Assembly (NCBI GenBank): GCA_963931865.1
Contig: OZ007506.1
Span: 1,014,241-1,078,240 of the forward strand
Reading direction: 5' to 3'
From: Axinella damicornis
Taxonomy: Eukaryota; Porifera; Demospongiae; Axinellida; Axinellidae
DNA length: 64,000 bases
Shown: piece after piece, positions 43,377 through 55,148 of the stretch
Layout of the letters: every line of letters begins with the position of its first letter
How positions within the stretch are numbered: the first letter of the stretch is position 1
The notes under the pieces: model-generated
Database searches by the model: none
What the model was told of the DNA's origin: nothing
What the model saw: only the letters and a program-made list of their open reading frames with translations
Program-made: the position numbers and the translations under genes

Positions 43377-44911
43377 ATGAATATGGCAGCTATATCTAGT
43401 CAACAACTGTATGAGGAATTGCTCAGCTGTAGTTCAGAGGTTTCGTACGAGAAGGTGAAGTTACTTCTGAAGAATGACGCAGATCCATGCTCCCAGTTTG
43501 GCGCCACAAAATCCTCCCCACTCTTCCTCTGTATTGAGAGAAACGATGAAACTCTCCTCCACTTGTTCTTGAGGCATGCACTGCGGAAGAACCTGGGGAT
43601 TACAAATGCTGATGGCGTGAATGCTCTTATGCTAGCAGCAAAACTGGGGTATTTAGGCTGTCTAAATCTGTTGCTATCGTCTGGGTTTTCTTCACCAGAA
43701 CTGATCAATAAACGGTCACGACCAAGTGGCTTGGAAGCTACGGCTCTTATGCTTGCATTCACAGAGGGGCATGTGGACATTGCAAGGGTGCTGCTGCAAA
43801 ATGGAGCGGATCCTACTTTGCTTGACTCCAGAGGTCGCTCTCCGGCTCACATAGCTTCCATTCGAGGCCAGCTTGAACTCCTTCAGGAACTGAAGCAGCA
43901 TGGGCTGCAGTTGGACCAAGTCGTAGATGGCCTAGGGAACACTCCGATGCACTTCTGCACTCATCCTCATGTTTTAGAGTTCCTCCACAAGGAGGGACTT
44001 AGCCCCAGTGCAAGGTCAGTCTGTGCGGTGGTTCGACACTGCAGTATGTCCCATTGTGTGTGGATGCTACAGTCTGTGTGGTGGTTCGACACTGCAGTAT
44101 GTCCCATTGTGGGTGGATGCTACAGTCACAGTGTGTATTGTGATGTCCAATATGTAGTTGTTACCTGCACACGCATGCATGCGCAAAGCAGCTAGGGATA
44201 AGCAATCAGTATGAATGGTGCTTTCAAATGATGTCCGGATTATACTAGACCTTTGGCAGTGCAATTTTTTCCCAAAAATGTTAAGTCATTTTAGGACATC
44301 AGGGCTCCGTTCATGCTGGTTCAAATCCCAGCCTTGTATCTCCTTCCTAGCTCTGTTTAGGCCAGATGACCAAGGAAGTTTCAAATCTACCATACTGATA
44401 GTGATGTACTAGCTACACCTTCATTTTATGAACGGGATGGAACTGAGGATGGGTAATGGCATTTAAGTTTCTTGAATCCCGTTTAGTTTTTGGGAGCTTT
44501 TTCTACTTGTAGACAATGTATCTTCTGTTGTGTCCAACTGTGATATACCTATTGTGTTTGAATTATGTCGTGTTCTATTTGTAGGATATTCTTTTTCTTT
44601 CCTGGTTCTGGTGTAATAATAGGAACAAACAGGGCTCCTCCCCCCTGGACATTCTCAAGAGGATGCACGCTGACCCTGGTGTCACCACCCTCCTCCAACA
44701 CCTCCAGGAGGAGGAGCTGGGGAGGACAGAGGATGCGACAACAGCTTGGGAGAGATTCTCACAGCTGCTCAGATGGGCGTTTAGAGATGTTGTGAGGGAG
44801 CTAGGATGGAGGGTGACACTCCTGGTAGTGGCTGTGCTCTGCCTTGCAGCATGGCAGTTGACTGTGTACTTACATGGAAAGTCACCATTTTATCAGAAAC
44901 ATGCACAATAA
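43377..44911 (+). CDS. ANKRD46-like ankyrin-repeat protein with C-terminal membrane helix
   Basis: Two exons: 43377-44014 and 44623-44911, joined in phase at Arg (SPSA-R-NKQGSSPLDILK). The first has about four to five ankyrin repeats (DGVNALMLAAKLGYLGCLNL; EATALMLAFTEGHVDIARVL; RGRSPAHIASIRGQLELLQE; LGNTPMHFCTHPHVLEFL). The C-terminus has a helix FSQLLRWAFRDVVRELGWRV, then the membrane segment VTLLVVAVLCLAAWQLTVYL and a short KSPFYQKHAQ end. Human ANKRD46 has the same plan: four repeats, a linker, an FRTTWQEFVEDLG-like helix, a membrane span and a short tail. The product here is longer at the N-terminus. The stop codon TAA overlaps AATAAA (44907-44912), so the 3' UTR may be only a few tens of bases. 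The minus-strand receptor gene ends 63 bp further on. Confidence 0.75.
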
Positions 44912-44973
44912 AACATCATAGCATGCAATTGCAAGTCACAAAGACGCTTTGATGCACCCGCTGGTATCTGAGC

Positions 44974-47900
44974 TTATACACCAAGTCCACTGTTGGTTGC
45001 TTGTGAATTATCATTTTCGGAATTTTTGGATAAACGTGGAAGTACTTTTGGCTTCTTGAAAACAGGAGGTGGAGAGGGGTTTTTCTTTCCAGACTCGTGC
45101 ACCATTGTCCTTAGCACACTGCTAGACTCTGGCATGGTAGAGAGGTAGTACTGGGGAAGATTGTAATAAACCTTGTCTTGCACAGGCATCGGCTCCAGTG
45201 AGCACTTTATTGTTGAAGGGACTAAGCCTTGATTCTCATATTCTCCAGATTGTTCACACTCTTTGCTCTCCTTGATCTCAGAACTTGAAAATGGCTTCCC
45301 TGTTTCCTCGCAAGAGTTGTTGCTGGTCTTCCTCTGGCGCTCCACCTCAGCATAAATGCTCTCTTCTGGACTGCTATCCCGAGATATTCTTTCCAGTTGA
45401 CTCCACCGTACAGATCTTTCATGATCACCATTGAAAGCAGTCTCCATTATCCCATCTGGGGATGCACTACTTGATTGCTTCTTCTCAGATGTTGCAGTGA
45501 GAGCAACACCAGGTATCACAATGGCCGCTGGTGTACACTGATGGCCCACATCATTCCTCCCGGCTGCTCCCTGTACAGGAGCTGACATCGTTGCAGAAAC
45601 AAGTGCATGGCTTGCAGTTTGTTGGCGGCGTTCAAAGGCAGCAACCGCCAGCCTGTCAGGGCCGCTAGTCTCTTCTTCTTGTGCTTCTACCCCCTCAACC
45701 TCCCTCTGGTATTTGCTGCTGCGCATGATGCCACTGAGGCTACTGACTAGCTCTGCGAATGATGGCCTGTGTTGTGGTTCGTGGAACCAGCATTGTTCCA
45801 TAATTGAGAACCTGTGTGGGTGTGGGTGTGGGTGTGTCACAGTGTGTGCATGTGTGTGTGTCACAGTGTGTGGGTGTGGGTGTGTGTGTGTCACAGTGTG
45901 TGGGTGTGGGTGTGTGGGTGTCACAGTGTGTGTGTGTGTGTGTGTGTCACAGTGTGGGTGTATGGGGAGGGGGATATATATAATTATATCGATGGAGCTA
46001 GTATATATGGAGAATGTATCTTTCTTATGGTGCTCCCGTAGATAACATACACTGATGGAGGACATAGCGGAGGTCTCTCGAGCCGGTTGCCATGTGCAAC
46101 GTGTGTCATCAGCTCACTGTTCCCTACTTCCTCGTACGGGTGGCGTCCCAGGGAAAACACCTCCCAGCACGTGACACCATATGACCACTGGGTACATACA
46201 TGCGGTGCATAGAGAGAAGAACTGTTAACACAGAGGAGAAATTGCCAACAATCTCAATAGTTTGATGGCTTACAACATCACTCTTCTCGGTGAACTGTTT
46301 CTCTCTGATTCCCTCAGGGGCCACCCAGCGATGGTAGTCCTCTTCCTCCCTCAGCTGCCCCATCTGTTGGCACATGCTCACATCACCAATGGCAACATGG
46401 GGACCCAAGTCACACCTGAAGGAAGGAAGATGTGTACCATAATATTGTACATACGTACTATATAGCATTAATACACTCGTGGTAGCAGAAAAGTTGTCCC
46501 ATGTAACGTAATGCTAACCTTACAGCACTCAGGAAAAGCCACTTGCATGCAGTCATAAGAAATTCAGCCTTTGAAAGTTCAATCACATACTGAATGTTCT
46601 AGTAATCTCCAGTATGCCAATTCCCTTACATTTTCAGTTGTCATTAATTATCACTGTCACAGGATGTCCTACTGAGAATGTTTACAATGCAGTAACAGAC
46701 ACAGTGTCAGTATACCCTAGCTCGACTAACTGACATGGTGTCAACGTCGGTATACCCTAGCTCGACTAACTGACACGGAGTCAGTATACCCTAGCTCCAC
46801 TTACATGCATGTGTGTGCTGACAGCATTTTGTACGTGATGCCCATCTCTGTGATAGCCCTCATGCCCAGTCCTATCTGCATCACAATATCCACCAACTTC
46901 CCCACGCCCAAGTCCTGTATTTGCATACAACAGTATAGTACACATGATTATGCAATCCACACTGAGAAAGTATTGGTTAATTAAGGTAATGCCACACAAT
47001 AATTATATTTGTACAAATCGAGGGGCAACCGCACTCCTGGTAGCCATTGCAACCCCGCGTTGCCTCGCCGTAGCGCAAGCTAATTATTGCAATTCGTTCC
47101 AATTAACGCACATGCCACGTGGCAACCGCGCTCAGTCGATCGCGAGCAATGGCGGCCAAAAGGAAGGCAAGACATTATTACAGCACTTACGACTTAGCCA
47201 GCACGGTGAGTTTTGGCATGCAAGTGTCAGTGAACGACAGCGATCACGGCCGTGTGGTCAGAATCTTCGTGTGCCTTTCCCGAGGGCTGTACTGCCACCG
47301 GAAGTCGATCGCGAGCAATGGCGGCCAAAAGGAAGGCAAGACATTATTACAGCACTTACGACTTAGCCAGCACGGTGAGTTTTGGCATGCAAGTGTCAGT
47401 GAACGACAGCGATCACGGCCGTGTGGTCAGAATCTTCGTGTGCCTTTCCCGAGGGCTGTACTGCCACCGGAAGTCGAAGAGAGCGCTCGAGCAATGGTGG
47501 CCAACGGCGAGACAAAAGCGCTTGTATCTCAGCCACCAAGGTGAGTTTCAGCACCAACTTTTATCATTCAGGTCAGTGCTTGATAGCGGTCACGGAGGTG
47601 TAGTCAGAATCTATGTAGGCCAATCCTACGTACTCAAAAATTATATTATATTATATTATACGAGGGGCAACCGCACTCCTGGTAGCCGTTGCAACCCCGC
47701 GATTGCCTCGCCGTAGCAAAACTTAATTATTGCAATTCGTTCCAATTAACGCACATGCCACGTGGCTCAGTCGATCGCGAGCAATGGCGACCAAAAGGAA
47801 GACAAGTCATTATTACAGCACTCACAACTTAGCCAGCACGGTGAGTTATGGCATGCAAGCGTCAGTGAACGACAGCTATCACGGCCGTGTGGTCAGAATC

Positions 47901-50900
47901 TTCGTGTGCCGTTCCTAAGAACGGTACTGCCACCGGAAGTCGATGGAGCGCTCGAGCAATGGCGGCCAACGGCGAGACAAAAGCGCTCATATCTCCACCA
48001 CCAAGGTGAGTTTCAGCACCAACTTTTATCATTCAGGTCAGTGCATGATAGCGATCACGGCGGTGTAGTCAGAATCTCTGTAGGCCAAGCCTAAGTACTC
48101 AAACATTATATTATATTATATTACATTACATTACATTACGCGGCACAATTTTTCCTATACCAGGAGTGTAATTACATTACGCGGCACTTTATTTCCTATA
48201 CCAGGAGTGTAATGTTATTCCAGGAATGTATTGTGCTAGTGCAGGCCCACTAATCAATTTACAAACAATGCTCTTGGTTGTGAGTTGTAATAGTCTTGGA
48301 GTTGTAGGTTCAGGCACATTCCATTTCCCAAGACGATTGTATAACGGGCTTTGAAGTTGTGTACAATGTATCATGGTTCAGTATAGAGACAGACCTGCAT
48401 GTCCCTTTACTATATTCCCGGGCTACGTGGAAATCAATACTTCGTGCATCTTATGTTAGATTTTCTAGTGAATTGGGTCAACTAGTATATTTTTTGGCCA
48501 TGCATAGCTAAGTCAGTGCAATAGGAGGCATTAAGAGGTTATATCCCTTACTGGTGAGAGGGTTAACAAATTGGCCAATTTACAATCAGGTAGCTGCAGA
48601 TTACACAGTGCATTTTATACTGAGTATGGGAGGGAACTTAGCAAAGGCTACATGGACCATTCTTTGTCTTCCACTTTGTTATTTTACTATGTTGATAAAT
48701 TAACCCACTATGTTGACTAAAGACAGGATTCATTGTTGTGTCTTCTGCTATGACACATGCTATTACCCTATGCAGTTAACAGACCAGACTACCACTCTTA
48801 AATGCTGTATTGCAGCTTAGTAACAGCTTCATAGGCAACGTGGCGTTGCCAATATTGATATCTGTCAGCATATCTCAAGGAGAGGGGATTTACCAGATGC
48901 AATATATACTGGTATAGCTATTGTGTGCTGCAGTGGTACAATCACGTACGTTTGATGGATTGCTGGAGAAGTCATTAGATCGCTTCTTCTTGAGGAAGGT
49001 GAGCAGGTCATGCTCCACCAAGTAGGGGTAAACTAGGGAGACAGAGCCCGTGGGGTCAAACCCCATCCCAATGAGGTGCAGGACGTTTGGGTGATTCACT
49101 GAACAGATCTTCAGACTCATCTCCAAGTAGTCCATAATGTCTATGTCTCGGACATGCTCTGTGTAACAAGTGAAGTGCATGACAGTTCTAGTCACATGAC
49201 CTTAAACCAATAAGACGTGAATAGTGTCACGTTACAGAGAAATGTAGCTACTGCCATTGAATAACATAACTGTATAGGTAGTCACATGGCACCTTGAATC
49301 CAGTTATGTGACAGCTAGAACAGTACCTTTGAACCGTTTGATGACGACATTCCGGTATGTCTGTGTCTGATGCGGTTGCAGGTCCACCACGTAACCCTGG
49401 TAGACCTCACTGTATCTGCCTATGGTGGGAGAATGGAGTATGACATACCACATACTTCAGCTGTACGGCCATGAAGTGCTCATAACCACTGTTAGTTTCA
49501 GCACAATAATTCCACGTTTGAGTCGGCAATGTCGGTGGTGCACTGATGGAAAAACTGCTGAATCCCAGAATGTTACCTTCAGCCAGGTAGATGGTGGTGT
49601 GTATTCTACTGAACTGGATGAGGTAGTCCATGTGGTCTGCTAATATCTCCATGTAGCTTTCAGGAGCTTGGTGGTACAGCTCACCCTTGCCTGCATGGGG
49701 TGCGTGAGGGTATACTAGCATCAGGGTCCCTCATATATCAACAGCAATTAACCATAACTCTGGCAGCAATAGAGTATACTATGTTACATTGATATTGTTT
49801 AGGTATAGGAAGCAAGACCATAGATTTCAAACAAAGCACGAAATTGAAAAACGTCTTAGGACCACCAATCCACAAATAGGCAGTCAAGGAATGTGAGTAG
49901 CGTCTCCTGGTCATAATGAAGTCAGCGTTACTGTTTGATTAGGAAGTTGGACACTGTAACTCGCATTTCAACATCATTGTGGACTTACTCTTGAAACGAG
50001 AGTTCCGTGGGTGGACAAATGGCCACCCTGGAAGTGTTGTTCTCCAACTGGGTGGATTCAGAAACGAGAGTCAGAAAATAGTTATTGAAGGAGATAGGAT
50101 ATAGAGAGCACACACACACACACACACCACACACATATTAATTAAATACATACATAGTAATCATCGCAATATAATTATTGTAGTTTTCACCTCCAGTCAT
50201 GGCTTTGTAGTAATTATGCTGAAGTTGGAACTCAGAACACCTATTGTGTAGTGTGTACTTTGTACTATATACTAGTACTACCGATGTACATGTGGTATGC
50301 CGTGCAACGTGAATGTTGCAACCATGCAAACATCACAGTGAGAACACTCAAGCAGGGAGAGTGGTCACTGGCCATCGTAATAAAGTCTTTTTACTTCTTC
50401 ATGTTCTTTAGTACTTCACAAGACATAAAGTCCTGGTATCAGGGGAGGACAAGGAGAGGAAAGCATACCAGCAGGTAGTGGGTGGGTTGAAGGGATAAAG
50501 ATTTCTGACTATGATTGCTGAGTTTGCTCATGAGCACTAGCTTTCGCCTTCATTTGGACCAGCATGCATTTTTACCAGTTTTCACACTGTTTTTCATGTT
50601 TCCTTGGACGTAAAATTTTCCACAATCAATCTGGGCTGCAGTATGTGGCATGCAATTTCACTTACACGTGTGTTAATTGGGCCAAGCTGTAAGTTAGCCA
50701 CCTACAAGCAGCTGTAGTACAGGCTGGTGGATGCAATCAGAACCAACTGAAGTGTCCTAAAAGTGTGCCCAAGGCTTCGTTCAAAAATAGAGTTTGTGTT
50801 TGCACTTACCGGAGTGCAGTCGCCACTTGTTTATTCCATGTGTGTGTACTATTGTAATTGAAGTCAATTACTACAACACTGAGGTCCGACACACACACCA

Positions 50901-50911
50901 CGCACACACAG

Positions 50912-50943
<32 letters not shown>

Positions 50944-53900
50944 ACACAGACACACACACACACAGACACACACACACACAGACACACACACAGACACACA
51001 CACACACAGACACACACACACACAGACACACACACACACAGACACACACACACACAGACACACACACACACACAGACACACACACAGACACACACACACA
51101 CAGACACACACACACACACAGACACACACACACACAGACACACACACACAGATGAATTTTTCAGTGGACGCTTCAGTTTAGTAACTGGAACTAACACTAG
51201 TACACATCTCACAGCTCGTGTAGTACCCACTGACATCCCAACATACTTATTGTAGCTTGACGAGTAGGGGTACACCCTGAGCCCCTGCTCCTCCTTCCTC
51301 CTCCTCTGTCTCTTCCACCAACACAGCAGGACAACCACTATCACCACCAGCTCCACGACAACCAGCACCGACCCAAGAACAGCAGCAAGGACTACATAAT
51401 TCTGTAGACCAAGGCTAACACCTGTAATTAATACAAAATTAATGTCAATCAACTGCCCATATATAGTTGTAGTCATAGGGACAATTGGTCAAATCATAGT
51501 TGCATATGATTGATTGACTAAATATTAAGTGATAACAGCTTGCTGTTGTTTCTTTTCCTCTGTCTACTGTACACCAATAAAGTGTATCTACCTGAGCAGC
51601 TGCCCTGTGCTACTGCACGCCCCATGCAGTTGCAGCTGTTGCTGTAGGTGTTGTTGTAGTAGAAAAGATTCCTGCAGTCGGCAGCTGGTATCACATCCAT
51701 CAAGAACGTGAGGGGGTTGCTGGAACTTGGTACTCCATTGACAACACTACTGTTGACAATATTATCGATCTCACGTAGTAAGCTCCACAGAGTTCTCCAC
51801 TCCGATCCACAGCTCTGAAGCACAATCCCCGTACAAAACTCGTCACATGGTGCCTCAGGGAGACTGTCATCATCACACGGAGGGAAAATGTATCTGCAAA
51901 GCAGCTGTTGGATGAGATCCCCACACCTGTCACTATTAAGACCTGTTCTAATAATCGTATTGACCACTGTGATGTTCAGAGCTAGTCCCAGAATACGAGA
52001 CTGGGCGGGGCTTGCAAAAAATCCTTTTCGGTTCTCTTGATTACCGCAGTACTCACTAAAGTTCTTCCCATTTTCGAACATCATCTCGGTAAGATTCTGG
52101 CACCTAGCAGTGTAGGGTGTGGGGGAGGGGGTTTGCACAGGGGGGACATGGGGAGAAAGAGGAAGTGTGCATGGCCAGGGAAGATATGTGGGTGTGTAGT
52201 ATCCAGCTAATCTGTTCACAGATAGACGTAATTATGACTATAGCTACCTAATCAATACTGAATTGATTGTTGAGTTGATGCTCAATCAGAAATGAACAGT
52301 AACGACAACACTCTTATTTATACAATGCAGCACAGAGGGAATGGAAATCCCAGCAAAGCTTGGCGTGCACAGGCATACACTAGCCTCATTCACAGGCTCC
52401 TCCCCAGCTTTGTGCCGCATACTGTATGTGACAAAAAGCTGGGGAGGAGTCGATCTGGGAATGAGGCTAGCATACACCACAGGATCTAACACTTACAACA
52501 ACAACAAAAGACTCACATGGGATCACACTAGTATAAACAGAAATACACGATACACCATTAACTCAAGGTTTGACCATACAAGCAATATAATTTGCTGCAC
52601 TGGTACATTCATCCACCATACTGGTACATGCATCCACCATACTGGTACATGCATCCACCATACTGGTACATGCATCCACCATACTGGTACATGCATCCAC
52701 CATACTGGTACATGCATCCACCATACTGGTACATGCATCCACCATACTGGTGTACATGCATCCACCATACTGGTACATGCATCCACCATACTGATGTACA
52801 TGCATCCACCATACTGGTACATGCATCCACCATACTGATGTACATGCATCCACCATACTGATACATGCATCCACCATACTGGTACATGCATCCACCATAC
52901 TGATGTACATGCATCCACCATACTGGTACATGCATCCACCATACTGGTACATGCATCCACCATACTGATGTACATGCATCCACCATACTGGTACATGCAT
53001 CCACCATACTGGTGTACATGCATCCACCATACTGGTACATGCATCCACCATACTGGTACATGCATCCACCATACTGGTACATGCATCCACCATACTGGTA
53101 CATGCATCCACCATACTGATACATGCATCCACCATACTGGTACATGCATCCACCATACTGGTGTACATGCATCCACCATACTGGTACATGCATCCACCAT
53201 ACTGGTACATGCATCCACCATACTGATGTACATGCATCCACCATACTGGTACATGCATCCACCATACTGATGTACATGCATCCACCATACTGGTACATGC
53301 ATCCACCATACTGATGTACATGCATCCACCATACTGATACATGCATCCACCATACTGGTACATGCATCCACCATACTGATGTACATGCATCCACCATACT
53401 GGTACATGCATCCACCATACTGGTACATGCATCCACCATACTGGTACATGCATCCACCATACTGGTACATGCATCCACCATACTGATGTACATGCATCCA
53501 CCATACTGGTACATGCATCCACCATACTGGTGTACATGCATCCACCATACTGGTACATGCATCCACCATACTGATGTACATGCATCCACCATACTGGTGT
53601 ACATGCATCCACCATACTGATGTACATGCATCCACCATACTGGTACATGCATCCACCATACTGGTACATGCATCCACCATACTGGTACATGCATCCACCA
53701 TACTGGTACATGCATCCACCATACTGGTACATGCATCCACCATACTGGTACATGCATCCACCATACTGGTGTACATGCATCCACCATACTGGTACATGCA
53801 TCCACCATACTGGTGTACATGCATCCACCATACTGGTACATGCATCCACCATACTGGTACATACACAAGGATTTTGGTAGTTTACCCAGTACCTACATGG

Positions 53901-54984
53901 TGTCCCTGACAATATATTTTCTGGGGCCTCCCAGAACGCATAACAGGAAGTGTTTACAGTCATTCCTGGCTAAAAGAGGAAGTGACGTATATACACAAAC
54001 AGCAGGCAGGCATCTTTACGGAAACAGGTACTGGTTTGTGAAGTACATGTCCTTATTCAGTATTGGCTTGACATTGACAGCTGGCTGTATGCATCTGTAA
54101 GAGTACTACAGACCATATATACTTTGAAGAAGGGATTTTACTTCAATTACGGTTTCCTTCCATAATACCATATAGCTATGTTGGCTTGATGACATAGTTG
54201 TGACATATTTACCGAGTAAAATTTAACATGGCAAAATCACATTCAGTGACATCATCTGGAACGCTTTACACTACCCATATAGAGTAGTTAGTCCCGTGAG
54301 CCCTCTCTGCAACCCAATAATAGTTGAGCCAGAATATTACATTATCTAGCAGATCAACACATAACTATGTAGCCTCATTCCCAGGCGCTTGGTAATTGGG
54401 GAGAATTGCCAATCTAGTACCGAGTGCCTGGGAATGAGGAAGGAATTGTATTGAAATATAAGTTATAAGTAATTGCCATTTTCTGCATCATCTAGCTGGA
54501 AGTGACGGCTCACTGAAAAGAAGCGGCCACTTGTAGGTTGCTATGAATACCAGAATCTGAATTTTTTTCCAGGTGTTGTGCATAAGGAAACTGCAGATAA
54601 AGTGACAATACTCATTGAATCTGTCTTTAATTCTTTTCCTACCTGCCTTTGTGTGTATGTTACGTTGCCATAATTATGCATGTAAAACTGTTCTAAATAA
54701 CTCACTGTTACGATTACTAACCTAGGCCTGCACTCTTCAGTTGCAGCTGCAGGGGAAACAAAATAATTATGACAAAAGATTGATCTAGCTAGTCCACTAT
54801 TCAAGGGTTAAAGCATTGCCACCGAACCTGAAGACTGACAGTCGGAGATGTCCATCACACCGCTAGCCGACCTGTCCAACATACCGCTAGCTATGGCCGA
54901 CAACTCGGACTGGGCACTTGCATGGCAGATGAACAGATAACAAACATGCAGCAACGCTAGACCAAAACGCAGGACACTAGCCAT
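44974..54984 (-). CDS. Frizzled-CRD transmembrane receptor with tyrosine-pseudokinase domain
   Basis: Exons, minus strand: 54984-54828 (signal peptide MASVLRFGLALLHVCYLFIC), 54746-54722, 52103-51592 (Frizzled-type CRD: LLCRYIFPPCDDDSLPEAPC, DEFC, CNCMGRAVAQGSC), 51421-51247 (membrane span VLAAVLGSVLVVVELVVIVV, then WWKRQRRRK), probably 50047-49989, 49690-49577 (juxtamembrane PESYMEILADHMDYLI), 49419-49327, 49158-48950, 46916-about 46804, about 46417-46265, about 46191-46035 and about 45811-44974. Kinase motifs: P-loop LAEGRYSEVYQG (two glycines lost), VVIKRF lysine kept, NHPNVLHLIGMG, catalytic loop GITYKMLSAHTC where H-R-D-L-A-x-R-N is expected, VAIGDVSM where D-F-G is expected, then VAPEGI and WSYGVTCWEVFSLG. 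It is therefore predicted inactive. The tail has EESIYAEVE, EYENQG and VYYNLPQYY, SH2-type sites. The plan recalls ROR/MuSK/RYK receptors, but no Ig or kringle was seen. Wnt binding is inference. Confidence 0.8.
45815..45965. repeat. TG-rich microsatellite next to a kinase exon
   Basis: A (GTGTGG)n/(GT)n tract with tcacagtgtgtg periodicity lies immediately upstream, in minus-strand terms, of the last receptor exon, covering the polypyrimidine-tract position of its acceptor. Confidence 0.9.
46685..46800. repeat. Short tandem repeat (about 50 bp, 2-3 copies) in receptor intron
   Basis: The phrase gtataccctagctcgacta, each time with a preceding cagtgtcag-like block, occurs three times in about 110 bp next to the exon at 46804. 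It is intronic. Confidence 0.6.
47020..48095. repeat. Compound tandem duplication with 169-bp core, in receptor intron
   Basis: A unit of about 169 bp (starting gtcgatcgcgagcaatggcg, containing acagcgatcacggccgtgtg) is repeated head-to-tail at about 47135-47303 and 47304-47472. A larger block, including the flanking cgaggggcaaccgcactcct, recurs at about 47660-48085 with a third, diverged core copy. All copies keep a long frame of the type MAAKRKARHYYSTYDLASTV, but the frame changes between copies because 169 is not a multiple of three. The unit contains agcacggtgagtttt, a strong-looking splice donor. It is not recognised as a known element. Confidence 0.75.
50890..51150. repeat. CA/CACAGA microsatellite
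   Basis: Interrupted (CA)n with cacacaga interruptions, located just downstream of the transmembrane exon (51247) of the receptor gene, in its intron. Confidence 0.95.
52380..52472. mobile_element. TAGCCTC-family palindrome (52.4 kb)
   Basis: ctagcctcattcacaggctc opens, gatctgggaatgaggctagc closes. The inner arms tccccagctttgtgcc and gacaaaaagctgggga pair. Confidence 0.8.
52610..53865. repeat. 1.25-kb minisatellite, 21/23-bp units, in the receptor intron
   Basis: About 58 units of catccaccatactggtacatg (21 bp), interspersed with 23-bp variants in which ggt or gat precedes gtacatg. The array sits in the intron between the 54722 donor and the Frizzled-CRD exon. Long frames through it on both strands (up to about 460 codons) are a product of the repeat, not genes. 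Confidence 0.95.
54369..54440. mobile_element. TAGCCTC-family palindrome (54.4 kb)
   Basis: tagcctcattcccaggcgct opens, gagtgcctgggaatgagg closes. In the receptor intron next to the short exon 54746-54722. Confidence 0.7.
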
Positions 54985-55148
54985 CTCGAATCACACTACT
55001 GCGGCACAATGAAAGCACTTTTTTATAACCACTGCGTTGCAATTGACTTCCTGCAGGAAGCGTTACTATGTCATGCATGATGTTAACGTGCTCCACCCCC
55101 AGTGTGCATGACAAAAAAGACATTGTTATATTGACTGGAGTGCAACTT

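Noticed and set aside
46781..46999. HRD-like tripeptide (GYHRDGHH) that could rescue the catalytic loop of the receptor kinase
   Set aside because: It lies in a different reading frame. The frame continuous with flanking kinase exons gives GITYKMLSAHTC.
52523..53963. Frames of 420-466 codons on the minus strand through the 52.6-53.9 kb array
   Set aside because: They follow the 21/23-bp minisatellite and exist in several frames on both strands; only repeat peptides are encoded.
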